Both the position numbers and the translations under genes were made by a program. Positions 42,555-49,530 of a DNA stretch of 63,933 nucleotides are shown piece by piece (the stretch's first letter is position 1; the number at the start of each line of letters is the position of its first letter). This stretch comes from CAZWUW01 sp964636895. GTDB lineage: Bacteria; Bacillota; Thermincolia; Thermincolales; CAZWUW01. Location: positions 1 to 63,933 of the forward strand of contig CAZWUW010000003.1 of assembly GCA_964636895.1 (NCBI GenBank), read 5' to 3'. Under the pieces are notes generated by a model that did not search any database, was not told where the DNA came from, and saw nothing but the letters and a program-made list of their open reading frames with translations.

Positions 42555-43587
42555 CAGACGAACCCCCTTTCGAGACACTACGGGCAACAAGTTTGGCCGA
42601 AATACTCAATAGCATACTGCTAAGCAATAAAAGTGTCCCCAGTGTAAAAAGCGCCGACTCTGTAGAAATGACACTCATGCCTTCACCGTTATCTACAATT
42701 GTTGACGCCATGGTACGTAAAGGTTCCAGGAAAAATACCAGACCATGCCTGATATCCGGTAGAAAGGCCACACTGCCGCTAACCATGGATAAAGCAATGG
42801 CTTCCCCGACTGCTCTGCCGGCGGCCAAAATTGCACCGGCAACAATCCCCGGCCGGGCAACTGGCAGCATTATTTTTATGATTACACGCCAGGGCGTAAC
42901 ACCCAGGGCCAGTGCCCCTTCTTTAAAAGAATTAGGTACTGCCCGCAGGGCATCAGCAGCCAAAGCAATGAATATTGGCATAATCATAATTGCCAGGACT
43001 ATTATGCCTACCAACAGACCGGTGCCGTCCATAGCAAACTGCTGAATATATTTTAAAGCCAACTGATCAGAAACAAAGGTTTGACGAATAAAGGGAACGA
43101 TTACCAAAAGACCAATAAGACCATATATTACCGATGGTATCGAAGCCAGCAGACGTACTGTTGATTCCATTGGCTTCCTGAGCCATAACGGCGCCAGTTC
43201 AACCAGAAAGATAGCACAGCCAAGCCCCAGTGGCACAGCAATAAAAAGTGCACCAAAAGTGGTAAGAAAAGTCCCTGCAATAATTGGCAGAGCCCCAAAT
43301 TTCCAACTGGGAGTAGTGTTGCCTGCCAGCCAAGCGGCAGTGAAATCCTCGTCCCAGCCTTTTCCGCTAATGAATGATAAACCATTTTGCTGAAGTACAG
43401 GTAACGCTTTTTGGGTCACGAACATGAATATAACTAATATAAGTACGCTACTTAAAATTGTGGCAATAAGGAGGGAATTTTCCGCGAGCTTTTCTGACCA
43501 ATAGCGAATTTTTTGATGCTGCTTCCGTCCCTGTACAGTTAAATCCAGTGCCTGTACTTCGGGTCGGATGGAATCCATCTGGTTCAT
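42541..43587 (-). CDS. pstC: Phosphate ABC transporter permease PstC (second set)
   Basis: A 348-residue permease. ATG 43587 follows GAGGGGTGG. It has a longer cytoplasmic N-terminus (about 30 residues) than the first PstC, then about six helices, with FGALPIIAGTFLTTFGALF and the coupling loop RAVPNSFKEGALALGVTPWRV. It overlaps pstA by 14 bases and follows a strong hairpin after pstS. Confidence 0.95.
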   Translation of the reverse strand: MNQMDSIRPEVQALDLTVQGRKQHQKIRYWSEKLAENSLLIATILSSVLILVIFMFVTQKALPVLQQNGLSFISGKGWDEDFTAAWLAGNTTPSWKFGALPIIAGTFLTTFGALFIAVPLGLGCAIFLVELAPLWLRKPMESTVRLLASIPSVIYGLIGLLVIVPFIRQTFVSDQLALKYIQQFAMDGTGLLVGIIVLAIMIMPIFIALAADALRAVPNSFKEGALALGVTPWRVIIKIMLPVARPGIVAGAILAAGRAVGEAIALSMVSGSVAFLPDIRHGLVFFLEPLRTMASTIVDNGEGMSVISTESALFTLGTLLLLSSMLLSISAKLVARSVSKGGSSDAAV

Positions 43588-43609
43588 TAAACCACCCCTC
43601 ACAAATATT

Positions 43610-43663
43610 AAAAAAAGGAATGCCGCCGCCAGTGTAACTGCTGACTGGCGGCAATTGCATTCC
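43610..43663 (-). terminator. Terminator/attenuator between the second pstS and pstC
   Basis: GGAATGC and GCCGCCAGT pair with ACTGGCGGC and GCATTCC (43617-43663); the minus strand continues with seven T (43610-43616). It would stop most transcripts after pstS and leave pstCAB at a lower level, as suits an abundant binding protein. Confidence 0.88.
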
Positions 43664-43683
43664 AGTCACTGGATTAATTATAA

Positions 43684-44859
43684 TTAATCTGTTTCAACCG
43701 GGATATATTCATTTGCCACTATCTTCTGACCGGCAGGACTCTGAATATATTCTACAAAGGTTTTGGCCAGGCCATCAGCCTCACCTTTGGTAGCCATAAG
43801 GAACGGTCTGACAACTTTGTATGTATCATTTTTTGCGTTTGCAAAACTAGGTACAACACCGTCAAGTGTAGGTGCATTTACGGTTTTATCAATATAACCT
43901 AAAGAGATATACCCGATGGCGTTTTTATTGGAGGCAACAGCCTGGCGAACCAGCCCATTGGAAGCATGGGTCTTGGCAGTTACGGCGACTTTGCCACCTT
44001 TACCCAGGAAATGTTCAATAAAGTATTCACCGGTACCGGAAGCCGCATCACGCACATTCAGGATTATAGGTGCATCGGTGCCGCCAAGTTCTTTCCAACT
44101 GGTGATTTCCCCTTTGAAAACCTTTTTTACCTGTTCGGTGGTAAGGTTTTTAATAGGGTTATCAGGGTTTACAACCACAGCAATGCCGTCATTGGCAATA
44201 ATGTATGCTTTCAGCTTTTCAGCTTCTTCGGGTTTCAGAAAACGGGAAGAGTTACCGATATTAACCTTGCCTTCCGTTGCGTCTTTGATGCCTACACTGG
44301 AACCACCGCCGGTGACGGTAATTTGAACATCAGGATTTTTTTTCTTGAAGGCATCGGCCAGTTCCTGAGCCAATGGTTGAACGGAAGTAGAACCACTGAT
44401 TTTCAGTTCACCAGAATGTCCGGCAAACTGGTCGACAGTCACGGTTTTGGATGCAGCATCCCATTTAACGTTACAATTAAAAGCTTCACCGATGAAACGA
44501 AGGGGAACCAGGGTCTTACCGTTTTTAATCTTAGCCGGAACATCGAGTGTTACTGAATTGCCGTTTACTAAGGCTGTTTTTTCTCCGACTACCAGTTTTA
44601 CAGTAATGTTTTTCTTACTGGCGGTAATAGTCTTGGTTTGACCTTGCCAATCCAATTTGGCACCAAGAGCCTCAAAAATTTCTCTGATTGGTACCAGCGT
44701 GCGGCCATTTTCAATCTGTGGGGCAACAGTCATTTTTAAATTCGTATCATTAACAACAACCTTTATACCGGCAGCTTCAACCGGACCGACATTAACAAGA
44801 CCAAAGCCAAAAACTGTAAATAACATAGAAGCAATGATAAGCCAGCTAATCTTTTTCAA
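43684..44859 (-). CDS. pstS: PstS phosphate-binding protein fused to an N-terminal copper-amine-oxidase-N-like domain
   Basis: A 391-residue exported protein. TTG 44859 is chosen because AAGGAG is eight bases before it and it gives the signal peptide MKKISWLIIASMLFTVFGFG. There is no lipobox Cys; cleavage likely follows VEAAG. Residues about 28-135 carry two repeats of NGRTLVPIREIFEALGA and NGKTLVPLRFIGEAFN with KTITA/KTVTV strands, the copper amine oxidase N-terminal-like domain. A PstS domain follows (LKISGSTSVQPLAQELA, TGGGSSVGIKDA, NVRDAASGTGEYF). The extra domain may hold the protein in the cell wall in place of a lipid. Confidence 0.92.
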   Translation of the reverse strand: MKKISWLIIASMLFTVFGFGLVNVGPVEAAGIKVVVNDTNLKMTVAPQIENGRTLVPIREIFEALGAKLDWQGQTKTITASKKNITVKLVVGEKTALVNGNSVTLDVPAKIKNGKTLVPLRFIGEAFNCNVKWDAASKTVTVDQFAGHSGELKISGSTSVQPLAQELADAFKKKNPDVQITVTGGGSSVGIKDATEGKVNIGNSSRFLKPEEAEKLKAYIIANDGIAVVVNPDNPIKNLTTEQVKKVFKGEITSWKELGGTDAPIILNVRDAASGTGEYFIEHFLGKGGKVAVTAKTHASNGLVRQAVASNKNAIGYISLGYIDKTVNAPTLDGVVPSFANAKNDTYKVVRPFLMATKGEADGLAKTFVEYIQSPAGQKIVANEYIPVETD

Positions 44860-44984
44860 AACATTCACTCCTTAATTTTATTTTGCTTTTTTCATGCCAT
44901 CATTTTTTTCCCTTTAAGAATACCACCAGAACTGCTTCACCTCCCGTATGAATTTACAAAGGCATATTAATAATAACGGTAATT

Positions 44985-45022
44985 TGTAAAATCTAACTTA
45001 CGTTATATTAAATCCTTGTTAA
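44985..45022 (-). promoter_or_regulatory. Possible PHO boxes before the second pst operon
   Basis: The 297-base gap between pstS and gpr holds no gene. On the minus strand TTAACA (45017-45022) and TTAATA (45006-45011) are 11 bases apart, followed by a poor box (44995-45000) and TTTACA (44985-44990). The position, about 130 bases before pstS, suits a Pho-controlled promoter, but only two or three boxes are good. Confidence 0.5.
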
Positions 45023-45156
45023 TTAAAACAAAAGTTTATGTTCACTTTTTGTCGATTGAATATGGATTTTATTGGACATGCTTTAAAAGTATAAAATATT
45101 GTTAAATGGATAATTTATTTCATGTATTTATTTATTAAATGAGAGGTGAATGATAC

Positions 45157-46143
45157 TTGTATAAAGCGGAAATCTTCAGATTGCTGGGTGTTAACATCGA
45201 TATGGCCATAGAAGCCCATGATATAGTACGTGGGGACACTGGTCAGGAAATAGCCGGCGTTAAAATGGACCGGGAGCAAACCGAATATGCGGAAGTCACC
45301 ATTATTAAAGTGCAGGACTCATCGGCCGAGCAAATTATGGGCAAGCCCCGGGGTACATATATAACGATTGATGCCCCGGTAATCCGCGAACCTGATAAAG
45401 TAGCTCATAAGGAAATTGCCAGGACTCTGGCCAAGCATTTAGGTACTATGCTGAAACTTGAACCAAAAGATAATGTCCTGATAATCGGGCTGGGCAACTG
45501 GAATGCCACTCCTGATGCCCTGGGTCCGCGGGTTGTGCACTATAGTTTGGTGACCCGGCATCTACATCAATATGCCCCCCCCGAAATTACGGCAGGGTTA
45601 CGCCCCGTCAGTGCACTGGCGCCTGGCGTGTTGGGTATCACCGGTATTGAAACCGCAGAAATAATAAAAGGCGTGGTCGAAAAAACCAAGCCTAATCTGG
45701 TTATTGCTATTGATGCCTTAGCAGCTCAAAGTGTGGAACGTATTGCCGCCTCCATTCAATTGGCTGATACCGGTATTAGTCCGGGTTCGGGTGTAGGCAA
45801 CAAACGCCAGGGTATTAATCATGAAAGCATGGGGGTACCGGTGATAGCTATAGGTGTACCTACAGTGGTTAATGCGGCTACTATTGCCCAAGAAACACTG
45901 GATAAATTTTTGCATCAAATGACCGCGAATCCGGTAACTCAAAATACGGTATCCGGTTTTAACCCAATAACCATGCAAGAAATAATTCAGGATGTTTTAA
46001 AACCATATTCCGCTAACTTGATGGTAACACCAAAGGAGATTGATGACTTGATCAACAACATCGGGAAAATTGTTGCCAACGGTGTATCTCAGGCATTACA
46101 TCCGGACATCGACCCGGAAGAATTTGAAACTTATCTGCATTAA
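45157..46143 (+). CDS. gpr: Spore germination protease GPR
   Basis: A 328-residue aspartic-like protease that degrades small acid-soluble spore proteins at germination. Family stretches are RGTYITIDAPVIREPDKVAH, LIIGLGNWNATPDALGPRVV (read in parts), IAIDALAAQSVERIAASIQ and GVGNKRQGINHESMGVPVIAIGVPTVV. It is made as a zymogen; the N-terminal pro-piece would be the first 10-20 residues. TTG 45157 follows AGAGGTG. Two of its expected substrates are encoded just downstream, convergent. Confidence 0.96.
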   Translation: MYKAEIFRLLGVNIDMAIEAHDIVRGDTGQEIAGVKMDREQTEYAEVTIIKVQDSSAEQIMGKPRGTYITIDAPVIREPDKVAHKEIARTLAKHLGTMLKLEPKDNVLIIGLGNWNATPDALGPRVVHYSLVTRHLHQYAPPEITAGLRPVSALAPGVLGITGIETAEIIKGVVEKTKPNLVIAIDALAAQSVERIAASIQLADTGISPGSGVGNKRQGINHESMGVPVIAIGVPTVVNAATIAQETLDKFLHQMTANPVTQNTVSGFNPITMQEIIQDVLKPYSANLMVTPKEIDDLINNIGKIVANGVSQALHPDIDPEEFETYLH

Positions 46144-46154
46144 GTTTACAAATT

Positions 46155-46184
46155 GAACAAGCGGACCCGATAGTCCGCTTGTTC
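46155..46184 (+). terminator. Shared hairpin between gpr and the SASP genes
   Basis: GAACAAGCGGAC pairs perfectly with GTCCGCTTGTTC around six bases. No T run follows on either strand; it probably acts for both convergent units. Confidence 0.6.
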
Positions 46185-46200
46185 AGGATATATCTTAAAT

Positions 46201-46434
46201 CTAGGGAGTAGTGGTGCCGGCACCACCGGCTAAGGATTGTTCATAAGCCTGAATCATCCGCCGAACCATGTGGCCGCCAACGGCACCACAGTCCCTAGAA
46301 GAGATGTTACCCCAGTAACCACCCTGAATTTGACTGGTAACGCCAACTTCATTAGCCATTTCATACTTAAACTGATACATGGCTTTTTGAGCTTCAGGGA
46401 CAACTAATTGGTTCCTTTTTTGTCCGGTTCCCAT
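46201..46434 (-). CDS. Alpha/beta-type small acid-soluble spore protein
   Basis: A 77-residue DNA-coating spore protein. ATG 46434 follows GGGGGG and gives the same MGTGQKRNQ start as its neighbour. It keeps the GPR cleavage region KYEMANEVGV and the DNA-binding GGYWGNISSRDCGAVGGHMV. It is about 85 per cent like the next copy by eye and has a longer GGAGTTTP tail. The pair is a tandem duplication. Confidence 0.95.
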   Translation of the reverse strand: MGTGQKRNQLVVPEAQKAMYQFKYEMANEVGVTSQIQGGYWGNISSRDCGAVGGHMVRRMIQAYEQSLAGGAGTTTP

Positions 46435-46483
46435 TGAATTATTCCCCCCTTTCTGCAATTCATATCGGGGTCATAAGGTATCA

Positions 46484-46702
46484 TTAGGCTTTGCCGGCAA
46501 GGGATTGCTCGTAGGCCTCAATCATTCTCTTTACCATGTTACCACCAACGGCACCACAGTCTCTCGAAGAGATGTTACCCCAGTAACCGCCTTGAATCTG
46601 GTTGGTAACCCCTACCTGATTGGCAATTTCATACTTGAACTGATACATAGCCTTTTGAGCTTCGGGAACAACTAGTTGATTACGCTTTTGTCCAGTACCC
46701 AT
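46484..46702 (-). CDS. Alpha/beta-type small acid-soluble spore protein, second copy
   Basis: A 72-residue paralogue with KYEIANQVGV at the protease site and GGYWGNISSRDCGAVGGNMV in the C-terminal half. ATG 46702 follows AAAAGGAGGTG. It is transcribed first, 49 bases before the other copy, so both may share one message. Confidence 0.95.
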   Translation of the reverse strand: MGTGQKRNQLVVPEAQKAMYQFKYEIANQVGVTNQIQGGYWGNISSRDCGAVGGNMVKRMIEAYEQSLAGKA

Positions 46703-46730
46703 TAAGTTTCACCTCCTTTTAGTTTACTAC

Positions 46731-46768
46731 TTCTAGTATTAGTTTCGGCAAACACCATTATACTAGAA
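46731..46768 (-). promoter_or_regulatory. Possible forespore promoter within an inverted repeat before the SASP genes
   Basis: On the minus strand GTATA (46759-46763) and AATACTA (46734-46740) are 18 bases apart, close to the sigma-G pattern. A nine-base inverted repeat, TTCTAGTAT (46731-46739) with ATACTAGAA (46760-46768), brackets the same segment. Confidence 0.4.
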
Positions 46769-46830
46769 ATGTTTTCTCAATACCCCGTGCCTTTCCAAGT
46801 TAATAACAGGATTTTTTATCGATGATTATT

Positions 46831-46859
46831 TTAATGAAAAATGCTGGACATACTACAAT
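46831..46859 (+). promoter_or_regulatory. Candidate promoter of the hydrogenase gene
   Basis: TTAATG (46831-46836) and TACAAT (46854-46859) are 17 bases apart, about 65 bases before the start. The -35 match is weak. Confidence 0.4.
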
Positions 46860-46923
46860 AAAAGGCCTGTCTGGGCTTACTGCTTACTAAACAACAATGA
46901 TTTTCTAAAGGAGCTGAAACCCC

Positions 46924-48720
46924 TTGATAAAGCTCACCATAGACGGACAAAAAATCCAGGCTGAACCTGGTACAAGTATTTTAGAAGCTGCCCGGCAGCA
47001 AGGTATTTATATCCCTACTCTTTGTTATCTAAAAGAATTAAACGAAATCGGAGCCTGCCGGGTCTGCCTGGTGGAAGTAACCGGCACCAGAACCCTGCAG
47101 CCAGCCTGTGTATATCCGATAGCCCAGGGTATGAACGTGTATACACATTCCCCCCGGGTAATTAAAGCCCGTAAAATGGTGCTGGAGCTTTATTTGTCAA
47201 ACCATCCCTTTGAATGCCTGACCTGTGTACGCAACCAGCGCTGCGAACTGCAGCAGTTAGCCGAAAGATACCACGTCCGTCATCTGATGGTGCATGGTGA
47301 ATCAAAACGTTACCCCATTGATGACCAGTCACCCGCCATGGTAAGGGAACCCGCCAAATGCGTGGTTTGCCGCCGTTGTGTCAGAGTTTGTAAAGATGTC
47401 CAGGAGATCGGTATATACCAAATTGCAGAACGGGGATTTGATGCCGTTGCATCTCCGGCCTTTAAAAAGAGTTTGGCCGAAACCCCGTGTATCTATTGTG
47501 GCCAATGTCTGCAGTTATGCCCAACAGCAGCGATCCATGAAAAAGAGGATCTGGAAACAGTCTGGAAAGCGCTTAGTGACCCCAAAAAACATGTGGTAAT
47601 TCAGACCGCACCGTCCGTAAGAGGTACCCTGGGCGAAGAATTCGGTATGCCTATCGGCACCCTGGTAACCGGTAAAATGGTTTCGGCAATCCGCCGGCTG
47701 GGATTTGATAAGGTTTTTGATGACTGTTTCGGTGCCGATATAGTATGTCTTGAGGAAGGCGCTGAACTGATCCACAGACTGGAGCACGACGGCCCTTTGC
47801 CCCAGTTTACCTCCTGTTGTCCGGGCTGGCTGAGATTTTGCCTGTTATTCTATCCTGAGCTTATTCCTCATATTTCATCAGTAAAGCCACCACAGCAGGT
47901 GTTCGGGGCACTGGTAAAAACATATTACGCTCAATTAGCGGGTATTGACCCGAATAATATTTTTAGCGTTTCAGTGATGCCCTGTGTAGCTAAAAAATGG
48001 GAAAGGCAAAGGGGTACAGGTACCCATGACAGTGGTGTACAGGATGTTGATGTGGTATTAACTACCCGGGAACTGTCACAAATGATCAGGACAGCAGGTA
48101 TTGATTTAAACGATATGCCGGATGAGGATTTTGATGAGCCTATGGGCTATGCTAGCGGGGCCGGGATTGTTTTTGGCTCGGGCGGCGGTGTGGCCGAAGG
48201 CGTTTTGCGCACAGTTTACGAGAAAGTAACCGGGGAAACCCTGGATAATGTTGAATTTAAAGAAATCCGCACCTTTGAAAAAATCAAAGCGGCGGAAATC
48301 AATATTGGTGACCGTACAATCAGATGCGCCACCGTAAGAACCACCGGTGAAGCCAGGAAATTAATTGACCGGATTAAAGCCGGTACAGAACAATATGATT
48401 TTATTGAGGTCATGGCCTGTCCCGGCGGCTGTATCGGCGGAGGCGGACAACCAATTTACAGCGGCCTTGATCAATGGGACCAGCAAATGAAACAGCGTTA
48501 TAAACGTGCGGATGCCCTCTTTAAACAAGACCGGTTAAAAGAACACCGCAAAGCCCATGAAAACCCGTTTGTCAAAAAGCTGTACGACGAATTTCTGGGC
48601 AGTCCGTTAAGCGACAAGTCCAAGCAACTGGTGCATACTTCTTATACTGAGATCCCATTATATGATATCAATGGGACCGCAACCAGTATGGACGAAAAAA
48701 ATAATGAACACATTATATAA
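46924..48720 (+). CDS. hydA: [FeFe] hydrogenase, catalytic subunit with N-terminal iron-sulfur domains
   Basis: A 598-residue hydrogenase. The N-terminal [2Fe-2S] domain has Cys34, 45, 48 and 62. Next is the His94-Cys98-Cys101-Cys107 [4Fe-4S] site, then two ferredoxin-type [4Fe-4S] sites (CVVCRRCVRVC and CIYCGQCLQLC). The H-cluster motifs are all present: TSCCPGW, MPCVAKKWE and EVMACPGGCIGGGGQP. The small-subunit-like tail is fused at the C-terminus. TTG 46924 follows AAAGGAG. No hydB or hydC and no maturation genes adjoin, so it may be monomeric and use ferredoxin, or find partners encoded elsewhere. Confidence 0.95.
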   Translation: MIKLTIDGQKIQAEPGTSILEAARQQGIYIPTLCYLKELNEIGACRVCLVEVTGTRTLQPACVYPIAQGMNVYTHSPRVIKARKMVLELYLSNHPFECLTCVRNQRCELQQLAERYHVRHLMVHGESKRYPIDDQSPAMVREPAKCVVCRRCVRVCKDVQEIGIYQIAERGFDAVASPAFKKSLAETPCIYCGQCLQLCPTAAIHEKEDLETVWKALSDPKKHVVIQTAPSVRGTLGEEFGMPIGTLVTGKMVSAIRRLGFDKVFDDCFGADIVCLEEGAELIHRLEHDGPLPQFTSCCPGWLRFCLLFYPELIPHISSVKPPQQVFGALVKTYYAQLAGIDPNNIFSVSVMPCVAKKWERQRGTGTHDSGVQDVDVVLTTRELSQMIRTAGIDLNDMPDEDFDEPMGYASGAGIVFGSGGGVAEGVLRTVYEKVTGETLDNVEFKEIRTFEKIKAAEINIGDRTIRCATVRTTGEARKLIDRIKAGTEQYDFIEVMACPGGCIGGGGQPIYSGLDQWDQQMKQRYKRADALFKQDRLKEHRKAHENPFVKKLYDEFLGSPLSDKSKQLVHTSYTEIPLYDINGTATSMDEKNNEHII

Positions 48721-48761
48721 AAAAATTCCGGCTAAAGTGTTATCCCTCAACTTTAGCCGGA
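48718..48761 (+). terminator. Bidirectional terminator between the hydrogenase and DUF421 genes
   Basis: TCCGGCTAAAGT (48727-48738) pairs with ACTTTAGCCGGA (48750-48761). The A run before it gives T on the minus strand. The stem includes the last codons of the DUF421 gene. Confidence 0.8.
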
Positions 48762-49444
48762 CTAATTTCAATTTCGCCTTTTTTACTTACATATAACCAG
48801 CCTTTTGTATCCAGGCTGGCAAATAATACCTCCTGTGCCGAAGTAATATCTCTCTGCTTCAATTCAAATGTTAACCAGTGCTCCGACAGCCCGGTTTTTT
48901 TAAGATTATCGGGTAAAATACGGCCGTCAATAATCAATGGCACGGAAAGTCCTTCATACAAAGTACATATATGCATATCTTCCGGGGTCAACTGCCGTTT
49001 TTGGGACTTCGGCACAACACTCAAGCGGCCCGAAGTTTCAAGTATGGCAAATTCCACATCAGCTATATTAGCAATCCCTTTATCTCTTAATTGGGTCAAT
49101 AAATCATGAACGTTGTACCTGGACCTGCGCATCTGCGCTTCGTCAATTATTCCATTGGTAATAATGATAGAAGGTTTGCCGGAAATCAGTTTCCGGGCGA
49201 CAATGCTTTTCAAACAAATCCAGGACAGCACAACCTCAGCCACCATTAATGTTATTATCGGTATAAGGCCCTGCAGCAGTGTAATATGCTTCTCAGTCAT
49301 TGGCAGAGCGGCAAGTTCGGCTATCACAATGGCTACTACCAAGTCAAAGGGGGACAGTTGGCCCACTTCCCTTTTGCCCATTACTCGCATTACAATTAAC
49401 AGTGTCATGTAAATGAATAAGGTGCGAAAAATACTGTCTATCAT
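48740..49444 (-). CDS. DUF421 (YetF/YcaP-like) membrane protein
   Basis: A 234-residue protein with three N-terminal membrane helices (about 5-22, 35-50, 58-78) and then two soluble repeats of the DUF421 type: GKPSIIITNGIIDEAQMRRSRY and VPLIIDGRILPDNLKKTGLSEHW (read in parts). YetF relatives occur widely in sporeformers and some act in germination or membrane stress. The exact role is unknown. It is a single-gene unit. Confidence 0.85.
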   Translation of the reverse strand: MIDSIFRTLFIYMTLLIVMRVMGKREVGQLSPFDLVVAIVIAELAALPMTEKHITLLQGLIPIITLMVAEVVLSWICLKSIVARKLISGKPSIIITNGIIDEAQMRRSRYNVHDLLTQLRDKGIANIADVEFAILETSGRLSVVPKSQKRQLTPEDMHICTLYEGLSVPLIIDGRILPDNLKKTGLSEHWLTFELKQRDITSAQEVLFASLDTKGWLYVSKKGEIEISPAKVEG

Positions 49445-49530
49445 TTGATGGCCTCTTTTATCTGTTGAACTTGTGCAGGCTAATGGGGCTGGTACTGCAA
49501 CTGGTAGCTACGATGATATTTTATCCATAC

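Noticed and set aside
43966..44556. 196-codon plus-strand frame opposite the second pstS
   Set aside because: Antisense to conserved PstS motifs, no start signal.
41622..44859. Second pst operon as a recent duplication of the first
   Set aside because: The PstA, PstC and PstS pairs differ in length, N-termini and many residues, so they are old paralogues or separately acquired.
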